Numbered from the stretch's first letter, positions 25,823-35,828 are shown. The stretch is 64,000 nt of DNA from Parapedobacter lycopersici_A (GCF_040395035.1 NZ_JBEBRB010000001.1:1-64000); one strand, 5' to 3'. Made by a program: numbers and translations. The notes: generated by a model not told the origin, from the letters alone.

Positions 25823-26173
25823 AACTTATTGTGTTTTGAATTGAATACAAGTCGTTTTTTATGTTTGATTCAGCATATCTCTTATACCTAACCACCGCAT
25901 CGGTTAACACCGGGCTAGCTGACGGACGGCGTATGGCTTTTAAGACAGCTCCTTGCTAAATATACAAACAAATAAGCAAATCGTTTGCCAAAAAACGAAA
26001 AACATCGGCCCGTATCCGCATTTGTCTATGTGCCTGACGCATTAATCATTCGTGGCATAAATATTGCGTGCTGACAATATTACAGAAGAGAAATAATTTA
26101 AAAGTCCAAAGATGCGGGCATTGTTATTTACCTTATCTTTGTGGCGGAAAACCGTACGATTACACCATTTTAT
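25823..26173. other. intergenic region between ytxH-like and wecA-like genes
   Basis: No credible gene was found in these 351 bases; a 32-codon frame near 25861 has no visible support. Notable are the inverted repeat AATATTG (26060-26066) / CAATATT (26075-26081) and the promoter element TATCTTTG at 26134-26141 for the rightward gene. The repeat resembles the core of the one before queH and could be an operator. Confidence 0.55.
26134..26141 (+). promoter_or_regulatory. TATCTTTG -7 element for the wecA-like gene
   Basis: Matches TAnnTTTG; predicted leader about 26 bases to the ATG at 26174. The in-frame GTG at 26141 is part of the element and cannot be the start. Confidence 0.55.
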
Positions 26174-27361
26174 ATGATAGACATTTACTTGGTCATTTTT
26201 TCTTTTTTGTTTTCGTGCGTGATCACGTTGTACGCGGTTCCTTCGATGATCAAACTGGCGTATCAGAAGCGCCTGTTTGATGATCCGGCACTCGAGGAAC
26301 GGAAGATACACAAGTATCGTACGCCGAATCTGGGAGGAATTGCCGTATTGACGTCTTTCGCTTTTACCGCTTGCCTATGCATCTCCGGCAACCTCTTGCC
26401 TTATGCCAATTACATCTTTGCATCGGGTCTGCTCATTTTTTTGGTGGGCTTGAAAGACGACCTAGCTGCATTGAATCCTTATAAAAAATTCCTTGCCCAA
26501 TCCATTACTGCGCTGATTGTTGTCTATTTCGCCGATATTCGGCTGACAAGCTTTTACGGGGTATTTGGCATTCAGGATATCCATCCCGTGGTCAGTTACC
26601 TGTTTTCGAGCTTGCTCATCGTATTTATCATCAATGCATTTAACCTCATTGATGGCATCAATGGATTGCTGGGCAGCGTAAGCGTGATTGTGAGCCTGAC
26701 GTTCGGCTATGTTTTTTTCCGGATGGAGGAGCACGGCCTGGCGCTGCTTGCAATAAGCATGGCAGGTTCTATTTTAGGGTTTTTACGTTACAACGCTGGC
26801 CGGGCCCGTATTTTTATGGGGGATGCCGGTGCCTATACCATTGGGTTTATCATTTCCGTATTGGCTATCCAGTTTATTGAGCTGAACAAAGCGCAGGATG
26901 TCGGGCTGGCCGATTCATTTGTGCAGTCGGTGCCGGCGGTGGCTATCGCCATCCTCATTATTCCGATATTTGACACCCTGCGGGTAGTCGTAATCCGCCT
27001 ATCTCAGGGTAAGTCGCCATTTATAGCCGACCGCAATCACCTGCATCACCGGCTGCTGGACACGGGTATGAATCATACGCAGGCCACGTTGGTGCTTTCG
27101 GGTTTCAATCTGCTGATTATCGGCTTCGCGTTATCTTTCCAGCATATTGGCACCGTTGAGTTACTGTTGTTTATTGGACTCATGGCGCTGCTCATGAATA
27201 CAATGCTCTGGCTATATGATGTGCGGCAGGCCATTATGCAGTCCCAGGCGCAAGCAGCTGACGAAGCAGATAGTGAGAAAATCTATCAGTTACGTGATCA
27301 TGCGCGTGAAATGGCGGAAGGAGCCCTGCAGCAATACGAAGAGAAACAGCACCAAAATTAA
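26174..27361 (+). CDS. undecaprenyl-phosphate sugar-1-phosphate transferase (WecA/TagO type)
   Basis: The 395-residue inner-membrane enzyme belongs to the MraY/WecA family and transfers a sugar phosphate, most likely N-acetylglucosamine-1-phosphate, to undecaprenyl phosphate to begin a surface glycan. About eleven helices are seen, with the catalytic acidic loop LVGLKDDLAAL (about 95), NAFNLIDGINGLLGS (about 155), GDAGAYTIGF and the histidine loop DRNHLHHRLLD typical of the GlcNAc-specific group. The C-terminal tail is soluble and charged. The exact sugar is inferred from the family. Confidence 0.88.
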   Translation: MIDIYLVIFSFLFSCVITLYAVPSMIKLAYQKRLFDDPALEERKIHKYRTPNLGGIAVLTSFAFTACLCISGNLLPYANYIFASGLLIFLVGLKDDLAALNPYKKFLAQSITALIVVYFADIRLTSFYGVFGIQDIHPVVSYLFSSLLIVFIINAFNLIDGINGLLGSVSVIVSLTFGYVFFRMEEHGLALLAISMAGSILGFLRYNAGRARIFMGDAGAYTIGFIISVLAIQFIELNKAQDVGLADSFVQSVPAVAIAILIIPIFDTLRVVVIRLSQGKSPFIADRNHLHHRLLDTGMNHTQATLVLSGFNLLIIGFALSFQHIGTVELLLFIGLMALLMNTMLWLYDVRQAIMQSQAQAADEADSEKIYQLRDHAREMAEGALQQYEEKQHQN

Positions 27362-27450
27362 GCCAAGCGGCGCACAGCCCTGTTTCGTTTCCCCCGTTTT
27401 TTTCTTTTAGCCTTTTTTCCTTAGCTTTAGGGAAAATATCAGCTAAACCT

Positions 27451-28989
27451 ATGCTTATTAAAACTTATGGGAGTGCCGTACAGGGCATTGAGGCCACTAC
27501 GGTTTCCGTGGAAGTCCATATTTCCGCGGGAATTAAGTATTACATCGTCGGGCTGCCCGACAATGCCGTTAAGGAAAGTCTCCGCAGGGTTGAAAGTGCA
27601 TTAACTGCATCCGGATTCCGGATGCCAAGGCAGAAGATTGTCATTAATCTCGCCCCTGCCGATATCCGCAAGGAAGGATCTGCGTACGACCTAGCCATTG
27701 CCATTGGCATACTGGCCGCTTCCGGCCAGCTTGTTTCCGATAAATTGGCGTCATTCCTCATATTGGGTGAGCTGTCGCTCGACGGCACCATACAGCCAAT
27801 AAAGGGAGCGTTGCCCATTGCTATACAGGCCCGAGAGGACGGGTTCAAGGGCATGCTGTTACCCGAGGCTAATGCCCGTGAAGCCGCCGTGGTTAGCGAC
27901 CTGGAGGTGTACGGCATGAAAAACATAAAAGCAGTAGCCGACTTCATCGCCGGTGCCAGCCGACCCGACCCGCTAGCCGTGGATAACGACTCCCTTTTTC
28001 TGAAAAAAACGGATCATTACGACAGTGACTTTGCCGATGTCAGGGGGCAGGAACACATCAAACGGGCGTTGGAAATTGCTGCTGCCGGCGGGCATAATGC
28101 CGTGCTGATCGGTCCGCCCGGATCAGGAAAAACAATGCTTGCCAAACGGCTGCCAACTATACTACCCCCGTTAAGTTTTGAAGAAGCACTGGAGACCACG
28201 AAAATACATTCGGTATCGGGTAAACTGACCGACACTACAGCGCTGATGACCGGTAGGCCATTCCGTTCGCCGCATCACACCATTAGTGACGTTGCGCTGG
28301 TAGGTGGCGGGGCCAATCCGCAGCCGGGGGAAATTTCGTTATCGCACAACGGCGTGCTTTTTCTGGACGAATTGCCCGAATTCAGGCGGGCCGTACTGGA
28401 AGTGCTGCGCCAGCCGCTGGAGTCGCGGCAGATCGCGATATCCCGCGCCCGCTTCGCAGTGGTGTATCCGGCGAGTTTTATGTTGATCGCGGCCATGAAT
28501 CCCTGCCCATGCGGATTTCATAACCACCCGGAAAAAACATGCGTATGCCATCCCGGAATGGTACATAAATACCTGGGCCGGATATCCGGCCCTTTAATGG
28601 ACCGTATCGATCTCCATATTGAAGTAACCCCGGTTGATTTCAATGCAATGACAACGCCACAAAAAACAGAAAAAAGTGCAACGATACGCGAGCGGGTTGT
28701 GTGTGCACGGAAAATACAGACACGGCGGTTCAGTGCTTATCCCCATATCCATTGCAATGCCCAGATGGGGTCGCGGCTGGTACGTGACATCTGCTCGATT
28801 GACAATGCCGGACAGGCGTTGCTGAAAACAGCTATGGAACGGCTGGGACTCTCGGCGAGAGCATACGACCGCATACTGAAAGTATCACGTACCATTGCCG
28901 ACATGGCGGGAAGTGGAGGAATAACGACCGAACACCTGGCTGAAGCCATCCAGCTGCGCAGCCTTGACCGGGAGAACTGGGCAAATTAA
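27451..28989 (+). CDS. comM: YifB/ComM-family AAA+ ATPase
   Basis: The 512-residue protein has an N-terminal Lon-protease-like fold (about 1-170), an AAA+ magnesium-chelatase-like domain with Walker A GPPGSGKTMLAKRL (about 222) and Walker B LFLDELPEF, the RPFRSPHHTISD segment, and a C-terminal domain with the four cysteines of NPCPCGFHNHPEKTCVCHPG. ComM is a helicase that extends branch migration during natural transformation; many non-competent bacteria also carry it. The product is cytoplasmic. It is convergent with the symporter gene, five bases apart. Confidence 0.92.
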   Translation: MLIKTYGSAVQGIEATTVSVEVHISAGIKYYIVGLPDNAVKESLRRVESALTASGFRMPRQKIVINLAPADIRKEGSAYDLAIAIGILAASGQLVSDKLASFLILGELSLDGTIQPIKGALPIAIQAREDGFKGMLLPEANAREAAVVSDLEVYGMKNIKAVADFIAGASRPDPLAVDNDSLFLKKTDHYDSDFADVRGQEHIKRALEIAAAGGHNAVLIGPPGSGKTMLAKRLPTILPPLSFEEALETTKIHSVSGKLTDTTALMTGRPFRSPHHTISDVALVGGGANPQPGEISLSHNGVLFLDELPEFRRAVLEVLRQPLESRQIAISRARFAVVYPASFMLIAAMNPCPCGFHNHPEKTCVCHPGMVHKYLGRISGPLMDRIDLHIEVTPVDFNAMTTPQKTEKSATIRERVVCARKIQTRRFSAYPHIHCNAQMGSRLVRDICSIDNAGQALLKTAMERLGLSARAYDRILKVSRTIADMAGSGGITTEHLAEAIQLRSLDRENWAN

Positions 28990-28994
28990 CAGTA

Positions 28995-30662
28995 CTACCA
29001 GAAAATGGTATAAATAGCAACCAGCAATCCGGCGATGATTAACGAACCGGCGAGAAAAGCCGGGTGTACCTTAAACATATTGCGGTCTACCTGGAGTCCA
29101 TTCGGCACGATACCCCGTCTGTTTTCCCACACACTGATCAGGTACATACCAATCACGCAGAATACAAAGACAAACCCCATCCGGTCAATAAACGGGATTT
29201 CATAAACACCCGAGCCGTTGGGTACCGCAAAACCATAAGGATATAAGAAGTCCAGGTTTACCCAGTCGGGGATAAACTTCAGGACCACCGATAGGGCAAA
29301 GCCACCTATTGTAGCAAAAAGGGCTGCATTGGAGGTTGTCTTCCGCCAAAAGAATCCAAGAATAAACATGGCAAAGATACCGGGCGATACGAAACCCGTA
29401 TATTCCTGGATATACTGAAATCCACCCTTTTCAATCCCCAAGTGCGGGGCAATAATCACAGCCAACACCATGGTAAATACAATGGTAATCTTTCCAATAT
29501 TGACGAGCTTTCGTTCGTCGGCTTCTTTATCAAACAATTTCTTATAAATGTCCAGTGAGAAAATCGTGGCTATGCTATTGGATTTTCCGGCCAATGAAGC
29601 AACAACCGCAGCAGTAAGCGCCGCAAAAGCCAGTCCCTTAAGGCCCACAGGGAGTAGGTTGAGCAATACAGGATAAGCCTTATCTGCGCGGACAATGCCG
29701 TTTACCAGCATATCCGCCTGGAAGAACCCTTCGCTATACAGCACCCATGCCGCGATACCGGGCAATACCACAATAACCGGCATCAGCATCTTCAGAAACG
29801 CGGCAAAGAGAATGCCGTTCCGCGCCGTCTTCAGGTCGGCACCCAAAGCACGTTGGGTGATGTATTGATTGCATCCCCAGTAGTTAAGGTTGACAATCCA
29901 CATACCTCCTATTAATACGGACAGCCCGGGCAAACTAATGTAATGTTCCTGGTCTTTGGTGAAAATCATGTCAAAATGTGACGGGGCTTTTTCATACAGC
30001 AGGCCCAGCCCCTTCCATATACCCGTTGTTTGATAATGGTCGGCCACCATATCCAAGGCCAGGTAAGTAGTAGCCAGCCCACCCAGGATTAGTACCAGCA
30101 CCTGTAAGACATCTGTATAACCGATCACTTTCATCCCCCCCAGGGTAATGAATATAGCAAAAATGGCAATCCCGTACATGCATACGTTGAAGTTGATCGC
30201 CGAAATGGAAGAAACGGCCAGCGCACCCAGGTAAAGGATTGAAGTCAGGTTAACAACGATATACAAAAGCAGCCAAAACACGGCCATAATGGTACTCACC
30301 GTTCCGTTATACCGCTGCGCGAGAAACTGCGGCATAGTATAGATCTTGTTTTTGAGGTAAACAGGGATAAAAAACACGGCTACAATAAGCAGCGTCGCCG
30401 CCGCCAGCCACTCATAGGCCGCGATGGCCAGCCCCAACTTGAACCCGTCGCCACTCATGCCGATAAACTGTTCGGCAGAGATGTTGGACGCAATCAGCGA
30501 AGCGCCGATGGCCCACCAGGTAAGCGACCCCTCAGCCAGAAAGTAATCTTTCGTATTCAGCGCTTTGGCCTTCTTACGGTAGTAAATCCATAAGCCATAT
30601 CCTGAAACAACAATAAAATAGGTCAAAAAAACCAGGTAATCTGAAAACGCTAACGTATGCAT
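28995..30662 (-). CDS. sodium/solute symporter (SLC5/SGLT family)
   Basis: The 555-residue inner-membrane carrier has about fourteen helices and the sugar-transporter-like pattern of the bacterial SGLT group: GSLTWWAIGASLIASNISAEQ near residue 50, GGMKVIGYTDVLQ near 170, and AALTAAVVASLAGKSNS near 355, the last holding the Na2-site serines. It likely takes up a sugar or related polyol with sodium; the substrate cannot be read from sequence. No catabolic genes flank it. Confidence 0.9.
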   Translation of the reverse strand: MHTLAFSDYLVFLTYFIVVSGYGLWIYYRKKAKALNTKDYFLAEGSLTWWAIGASLIASNISAEQFIGMSGDGFKLGLAIAAYEWLAAATLLIVAVFFIPVYLKNKIYTMPQFLAQRYNGTVSTIMAVFWLLLYIVVNLTSILYLGALAVSSISAINFNVCMYGIAIFAIFITLGGMKVIGYTDVLQVLVLILGGLATTYLALDMVADHYQTTGIWKGLGLLYEKAPSHFDMIFTKDQEHYISLPGLSVLIGGMWIVNLNYWGCNQYITQRALGADLKTARNGILFAAFLKMLMPVIVVLPGIAAWVLYSEGFFQADMLVNGIVRADKAYPVLLNLLPVGLKGLAFAALTAAVVASLAGKSNSIATIFSLDIYKKLFDKEADERKLVNIGKITIVFTMVLAVIIAPHLGIEKGGFQYIQEYTGFVSPGIFAMFILGFFWRKTTSNAALFATIGGFALSVVLKFIPDWVNLDFLYPYGFAVPNGSGVYEIPFIDRMGFVFVFCVIGMYLISVWENRRGIVPNGLQVDRNMFKVHPAFLAGSLIIAGLLVAIYTIFW

Positions 30663-30810
30663 TGGCAGGCCTTTAAATTGGTTATAACGGACTACTAATG
30701 TAACTATTAATTACAAGATTCCAATAGGACGTAATATGATTTTACAGCGAATCCGGGATCAGATACAACTGGTCGGTGTAGGAAACGAGCGTTAAGCAAA
30801 CACGACGCGG

Positions 30811-31434
30811 TTACGCAAATTGTTCGATAAAATGCTGGATAACCCAGGGATAAAAAAGTATGGTAAGTACGATGCCAAAAACAGCCCCGTAAAAGTGGGC
30901 ATCGTGATTAATGCCGTCCCGTGCATTCTTTGAAGCCCAGACACAATAACCCAGGAACAGGATCCCGAACAACCAGGCAGGCATAGGAATAATCAGGAAT
31001 ACACCCAGCATCATTTTCGGATCAAATAGAATGAAGCTGAACAGCACTGCACATATTGCGCCGGAGGCACCCAGGCTGTAATAGGAAGGGTTATTCCGTT
31101 CTTTATACACCGTACCCACGTCGCTCAGCACCAGTCCAAGTACATAGATAATCGCAAACTGCAAATGTCCCCAGCTGCTCAGGTTTGCCAGTAAAGCCTC
31201 CAACGAAAAGCCGAAAAAATAAAAGGTCAGCATATTGAACAGCAGGTGTCCCCAATCGCGGTGAATCAGTCCGCTGGTCAGCAATGTATGTAACTGTTTC
31301 CCCTTGCTTACCGTGAAGGGATGCAGCATAAACCGTTCATAAAACTGATGATTTGAAAATGTATAAATGCTGGTGGCGATGGTAAAGGCAAAAATAATGC
31401 TGGCCACCGGAGTTCCGATCAGGTATTGTTCCAT
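30811..31434 (-). CDS. rhomboid-family intramembrane serine protease
   Basis: The 207-residue protein has six helices. The catalytic serine is in YYSLGASGAICAVLF (about residue 125) and the histidine in NHDAHFYGAVFG (about 180), forming the rhomboid dyad; HRDWGHLLFNMLTFYFFG (about 60) is the conserved HxxxHxxxN-type segment. It cleaves membrane proteins within or near the bilayer; its targets are unknown. It is followed on the same strand by the symporter gene after 148 bases. Confidence 0.92.
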   Translation of the reverse strand: MEQYLIGTPVASIIFAFTIATSIYTFSNHQFYERFMLHPFTVSKGKQLHTLLTSGLIHRDWGHLLFNMLTFYFFGFSLEALLANLSSWGHLQFAIIYVLGLVLSDVGTVYKERNNPSYYSLGASGAICAVLFSFILFDPKMMLGVFLIIPMPAWLFGILFLGYCVWASKNARDGINHDAHFYGAVFGIVLTILFYPWVIQHFIEQFA

Positions 31435-31477
31435 TAAAACTGCTTAAGCTGTCGAAAATAACAAAAAAATCCGGCTA

Positions 31478-32548
31478 TTAAAAAAGTTCCAGCTGCCGCC
31501 CGGTACGCGGAGTAAACAAATCCAAGCGGAGCGGCGGCAAACCCGCATCGGGCATATAGCGGCTCAGGCCGAGCCGGAACAGCTGGTTAATGCTATCGGC
31601 CTCTTTGCCTTCACCACGCATCCGGACACCCCATCGACTGTCGTTGAGCTTTCCGCCGTGGCAGGCCGCGATGCCGTGGAGCACTTTTTCCGCGCGTTCA
31701 GGATAAGCCTTATGCACCCAGTCCACGAACAGTTCGCCAATCGCACCGTTCAGCCGGACAATGGTATACGAGGCAGCCCGGGCGCCGTGAGCAGCCGCGG
31801 CCTCAATAACCGCCGGCATTTCGTTGCTATTCAGCCCGGGGACGATGGGTGCACACATGAGCATGACCGGTATGCCTGCATCACTCAGTTTCCGCATTAC
31901 AGTAAGCCTTCCCCTGGCGGTGACCGTCCGCGGTTCCATTTTCATGCGCAGTTCCTCATTCAGGGAGTTGAGGGTGACGGCTACGTGAACAAGCTGTAGC
32001 CGGGCTAGTTCGGCCAGCAGATCAATGTCACGCAATACAAGGTTATTTTTGCTGATGATGGAAACCGGGTGCCTGTAATCCAGCATCACCTGCAGAATGG
32101 AACGGGTAATTTTCAGCTTGCGTTCAACCGGCTGATAGCAGTCTGTATTCCCCGAAAGCATGATCACCGACGGCTTATACCCTTTGGCGTTGAACTGCTT
32201 TTCCAATAGGGTCGCCGCGTTCCGCTTGACGATGATCTTCCGCTCGAAATCCAGCCCGGCGCTATACCCCCAATATTCATGCGCGTTGCGGGCGTAGCAA
32301 TAAATACACCCGTGTTCACATCCCTGGTATGGATTAACGGAATACGCCATACGCAGATCCGGACTGTCACTGACGCTGATGATTTTCTTTGGATGTTCTT
32401 CAATAAGCTGGGTATCTGAATGCTCCAGGAATTCCTCGTCCAGTCCCTCCACGTGCTCGGCCACGTAGCGATTAGCTGCGAATTTGTTATGGGTGTTAAC
32501 CTGTGCACCCCTGCCTTTAAAATATGTAGTATTCTGTATGGTATCCAT
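31478..32548 (-). CDS. PA0069-family radical SAM protein
   Basis: This 356-residue protein has the radical SAM cluster motif CEHGCIYCYAR (Cys at about 78, 82, 85) and the SplB-like architecture of the PA0069 group (IISVSDSPDLRMAYSVNPYQGCEHGC, then GNTDCYQPVERKLKITR). It should generate a 5'-deoxyadenosyl radical, but the substrate of this group is unknown; photolyase-like DNA repair has been suggested only by similarity. The ATG at 32548 is chosen over a GTG one codon upstream; it lies five bases after the promoter element, so the message may be leaderless. Confidence 0.88.
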   Translation of the reverse strand: MDTIQNTTYFKGRGAQVNTHNKFAANRYVAEHVEGLDEEFLEHSDTQLIEEHPKKIISVSDSPDLRMAYSVNPYQGCEHGCIYCYARNAHEYWGYSAGLDFERKIIVKRNAATLLEKQFNAKGYKPSVIMLSGNTDCYQPVERKLKITRSILQVMLDYRHPVSIISKNNLVLRDIDLLAELARLQLVHVAVTLNSLNEELRMKMEPRTVTARGRLTVMRKLSDAGIPVMLMCAPIVPGLNSNEMPAVIEAAAAHGARAASYTIVRLNGAIGELFVDWVHKAYPERAEKVLHGIAACHGGKLNDSRWGVRMRGEGKEADSINQLFRLGLSRYMPDAGLPPLRLDLFTPRTGRQLELF

Positions 32549-32552
32549 CACA

Positions 32553-32560
32553 CAAATATA
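32553..32560 (-). promoter_or_regulatory. TATATTTG -7 element for the radical SAM gene
   Basis: Minus-strand TATATTTG ends four bases before the ATG at 32548, so the predicted transcript would be leaderless or nearly so. Confidence 0.45.
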
Positions 32561-32601
32561 CTAATATTTTTAGCAACACAATGCGATGTATCCGCGGTTG
32601 A

Positions 32602-33249
32602 TTATCCTTCCAGTAGAAACAGGTAAAGGCTTTTTGGGCCGTGTGCGCCCATAACGAGCGTCTTTTCGATATCTGCAGTCCGGCTGGGACCGGTAATCAG
32701 GTTGATCATGGAAGGAAGCCGATCGCCATACCGTTGCGTTACAAGTGCCAGCCCATCTTTGATGTCCCACACCAGCTGCGAAGTAAACGCGATTACAATA
32801 TGGATGTGGGGATAGATGCCTAATCGCCGTCCGGCAGCATTTCCATTACTTACCAATATGCTGCCCGAACGGGCAACGAGTGCTTCACAGGCGGTGATGC
32901 CAGCCTCCGCATCGGTGAAATCCTGATCGGTAACGTAAACAGGAAAATCATAACGGGCAAGCAGTTCCTGGATATGCGGTTCCCAGGCGTACATTTTGCG
33001 CAGCTTTTCCTTTTCGGCCAGCAGCACCAGATTCTCAATCAGCTGCAGTTCGTCTTCACAGTACACAAACTGCCCGGCAATCGCCGTAAACTGATGCGCA
33101 AACCGGATATCGATAGACTCTTCATCTTCCGGATACAGGGATGTTTCCTCAAAGCTGGGGTACGGATGCTCCCGCTTCTGAAGCAATGCCTGCCGGACTT
33201 TCTTCAGCATCAGCTCCTTCGATGTGGTATGCTTGGTATTTTTCTGCAA
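32602..33249 (-). CDS. LUD-domain (LutC/YkgG-like) protein
   Basis: The 215-residue protein has the LUD fold: an N-terminal helical part (KELMLKKVRQALLQK) and a C-terminal domain with ITACEALVARSGSILV and the ending GPSRTADIEKTLVMGAHGPKSLYLFLLEG. LutC is part of the lactate-oxidising LutABC complex, but lutA and lutB are absent here. It stands immediately downstream of ftsH on the same strand, as often in Sphingobacteriaceae, so a role in lactate use should not be assumed. Confidence 0.88.
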   Translation of the reverse strand: MQKNTKHTTSKELMLKKVRQALLQKREHPYPSFEETSLYPEDEESIDIRFAHQFTAIAGQFVYCEDELQLIENLVLLAEKEKLRKMYAWEPHIQELLARYDFPVYVTDQDFTDAEAGITACEALVARSGSILVSNGNAAGRRLGIYPHIHIVIAFTSQLVWDIKDGLALVTQRYGDRLPSMINLITGPSRTADIEKTLVMGAHGPKSLYLFLLEG

Positions 33250-33283
33250 AGCGGGTGTTATTTAAACAACCGTACCGGCAGGA

Positions 33284-35401
33284 CTACTCCACCTTACGGT
33301 TGACTTCTTCGTCTTCGGGATTGGGGCTGGACGGCCCATTTTCGAATGTATCCGAGTGATCCTCCACGCCCTCGTGGATCATACCCTCGGCAGCCTTACT
33401 CTGGTCACCTTCGTCGTGGTTTCCGTTCACGAACTCATCATACGTGGTACGGTGGTCAAATGGACGTTTACCTAAAATTTCCTCCAGATCGGACTGGAAA
33501 AGAATTTCTTTCTCCAGCAGTTTCTCCGCGAGGGCGATGAGGCCGGCCTGATTTTCGAGTAACAGTTTTTTGGTCTTTTCGTAAATGTCCGATATAAGTT
33601 GCCGCACTTCATCGTCGATCAACTGCGCTGTCTTCTCCGAATACGGCTTATGGAACTGCGTTTCCTGATTGTCGTTGAACGATACGTTCCCTACCCGATG
33701 ATTCATGCCATATACGGCAACCATAGCGTAGGCAAGCTTCGTAATCCGTTCCAGGTCATTCTGCGCTCCGGTGGATATTTTGCCAAATGTGATGTCCTCG
33801 GCAACCCGTCCACCCATGGTCATACACATCCCATCCACCAGCTGTTCGGTCGTATAAAGGAACTGCTCTTTAGGCAGGTATTGCGCATAACCCAGCGCAG
33901 CAACCCCACGGGGAACAATGGATACCTTCACCAGTGGATCCGCATGTTCAAGGAACCATCCAGCAATCGCATGCCCCGCTTCGTGATAGGCAACGATGCG
34001 TTTCTCTTCAGGCGAAATAATCTTATTTTTCTTCTCCAGTCCGCCGATCACGCGGTCAATGGCATCCTGGAAGTCCTGCATATCAATTGCCGTCTTATTC
34101 CGCCGTGCCGCAATCAGTGCCGCCTCGTTACAGACGTTGGCAATTTCAGCGCCGGCAAAACCCGGTGTCTGGGCTGACAGTTTTTTGGCGTCGACCTCAG
34201 CGGCCAATTTCAACGGCTTAAGGTGTACCTTAAAGATCTGCTCCCGGCCAACGAGATCCGGCTTATCGATGGATATCTGCCGATCAAAACGCCCCGGGCG
34301 CAACAGGGCGGAGTCCAGTACATCCGGCCGGTTAGTGGCCGCCATAATGATGATTCCGGAATCCGTACCAAAGCCGTCCATTTCCACCAGCAACTGGTTC
34401 AGCGTATTTTCCCGCTCATCATTTCCGCCCATGACACTGTTTTTTCCACGTGCCCGGCCAATGGCATCGATCTCATCAATAAAAATGATACACGGTGCTT
34501 TATCCTTTGCCTGCCGGAAAAGGTCACGCACCCGGGATGCGCCAACGCCGACAAACATCTCCACGAAGTCCGATCCCGACAGTGAGAAAAATGGCACCTG
34601 TGCTTCGCCGGCTACGGCCTTCGCCAGTAATGTTTTTCCGGTACCCGGTGAGCCGACGAGCAGCACACCTTTGGGTATCTTACCCCCCAGGTTCGTATAT
34701 TTTTTCGGGTTTTTGAGGAAGTCTACCACTTCCATTACCTCCTGCTTGGCTTCTTCCAGTCCGGCAACATCATTGAACGTAATGGCCACTTGCGATTCCT
34801 TGTCAAACAGGGTGGCTTTCGATTTTCCTATATTGAAAATCTGGCCGCCGGGGCCACCTCCACCACCGCCCATACGCCGCATAATAAAAACCCAGAACAC
34901 AATAATCAGCAATAGCGGAAGCATGATGGAAAAAATCCATCCCGTCCACGCATTGGTCCGGTCTTCCAGTTTCAGGGATACCCGGTCACTGGGGTCCAGG
35001 CTCTCCTGTGCGGCATTGAGTTTCCGCTCCAATGCATCATAGGAACCATCGGTAAAATAATAATTCGGTCCCGAACTCGGCGCGAGGAGCAGGGAATTAG
35101 GGTTAGGCCGTACATCTTCGTACTTGGCATCGGTCAGCCGGTCTTTCTTGATATACACCTCAACAAATACCAGGTCGTTCTGCTTATAAGCCACCAGCCG
35201 GTCTACATCGCCCGACTGCAGCATATTCTTCTCAAATTCCTGATAAGTAATTTGCTTGGCCTGTTCGTCACTAAATATATATTGAAGGGCAAAAAAGCCC
35301 AAAATCATTGCAATCCACAGCCACATGATATTAAATTTCGGTGGCTTTGGCGTAACCTTTTTCGTGGGTACTCGCTTCATTCTATCAGCTCCGTTCGACA
35401 T
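33284..35401 (-). CDS. ftsH: ATP-dependent zinc metalloprotease FtsH
   Basis: FtsH is a hexameric inner-membrane protease that degrades misassembled membrane proteins and selected regulators. The 705-residue sequence has two helices (about 27-45 and 155-175) flanking a periplasmic domain, a glycine-rich junction (RRMGGGGGGPGGQIF), Walker A VGSPGTGKT (about 255), Walker B CIIFIDEIDAIG, the arginine-finger region, and the zinc site HEAGH (about 480). The C-terminal tail is acidic. rsfS lies upstream 30 bases away on the same strand, lutC-like downstream. Confidence 0.97.
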   Translation of the reverse strand: MSNGADRMKRVPTKKVTPKPPKFNIMWLWIAMILGFFALQYIFSDEQAKQITYQEFEKNMLQSGDVDRLVAYKQNDLVFVEVYIKKDRLTDAKYEDVRPNPNSLLLAPSSGPNYYFTDGSYDALERKLNAAQESLDPSDRVSLKLEDRTNAWTGWIFSIMLPLLLIIVFWVFIMRRMGGGGGGPGGQIFNIGKSKATLFDKESQVAITFNDVAGLEEAKQEVMEVVDFLKNPKKYTNLGGKIPKGVLLVGSPGTGKTLLAKAVAGEAQVPFFSLSGSDFVEMFVGVGASRVRDLFRQAKDKAPCIIFIDEIDAIGRARGKNSVMGGNDERENTLNQLLVEMDGFGTDSGIIIMAATNRPDVLDSALLRPGRFDRQISIDKPDLVGREQIFKVHLKPLKLAAEVDAKKLSAQTPGFAGAEIANVCNEAALIAARRNKTAIDMQDFQDAIDRVIGGLEKKNKIISPEEKRIVAYHEAGHAIAGWFLEHADPLVKVSIVPRGVAALGYAQYLPKEQFLYTTEQLVDGMCMTMGGRVAEDITFGKISTGAQNDLERITKLAYAMVAVYGMNHRVGNVSFNDNQETQFHKPYSEKTAQLIDDEVRQLISDIYEKTKKLLLENQAGLIALAEKLLEKEILFQSDLEEILGKRPFDHRTTYDEFVNGNHDEGDQSKAAEGMIHEGVEDHSDTFENGPSSPNPEDEEVNRKVE

Positions 35402-35431
35402 TTCTTTCCTTATCGTTTTCGTTTACTTAGC

Positions 35432-35806
35432 TTATGCACTTTGATAATACTCCGTTTCAGCATCGCCCCATAGGTCTTCGATGCCGAAGTGTTTGCGTTT
35501 GTCAGTTTTGAATATATGGACCACCACGTCTACAAAATCCAGCAGAATCCACTCTCCATGTTCCAACCCTTCTTTTCGCCAGGGTTCTTGTTTTAATACT
35601 TTATATACTTCTTCTTCCACACTCCTCGCCAAAGCATGCACCTGAACCGCAGAATCAGCGTGGCAAATAACGAAATAATCAGCAAGAGAACTATGGATAT
35701 TCCTCAAATCAAGCCGCGCAATTTCATTTCCCTTCTTTTCCTGCATTCCGTGTATAACAACCTCGGATAAATGGGTAGACAGGCCTGATTTTTTATTTTT
35801 TACCAT
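35432..35806 (-). CDS. rsfS: ribosomal silencing factor RsfS
   Basis: RsfS binds L14 on the large subunit and prevents subunit joining under nutrient limitation. The 124-residue protein shows DIRNIHSSLADYFVICHADSA-like residues (LRNIHSSLADYFVIC), the conserved EGLEHGEWILLDFVDVVVHIF and the ending typical of the family (YYQSA after WGDAE). It is the first gene of the leftward set with ftsH. Its promoter interleaves with that of birA. Confidence 0.94.
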   Translation of the reverse strand: MVKNKKSGLSTHLSEVVIHGMQEKKGNEIARLDLRNIHSSLADYFVICHADSAVQVHALARSVEEEVYKVLKQEPWRKEGLEHGEWILLDFVDVVVHIFKTDKRKHFGIEDLWGDAETEYYQSA

Positions 35807-35818
35807 TAAAAATTGTTA

Positions 35819-35826
35819 TAGTTTTG
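35819..35826 (+). promoter_or_regulatory. TAGTTTTG -7 element for birA
   Basis: Matches TAnnTTTG; predicted start near 35833, 22 bases before the TTG start of birA. It is two bases from the opposite-strand element at 35829. Confidence 0.5.
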
Positions 35827-35828
35827 AG

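Noticed and set aside
25861..25959. 32-codon open frame in the gap before the wecA-like gene
   Set aside because: No promoter or ribosome-binding signal and no recognisable composition.
32602..33249. Lactate utilisation operon
   Set aside because: Only the LutC-like gene is present; LutA and LutB are absent and the context is ftsH.
33996..35042. 348-codon plus-strand frame
   Set aside because: Antisense shadow of ftsH.
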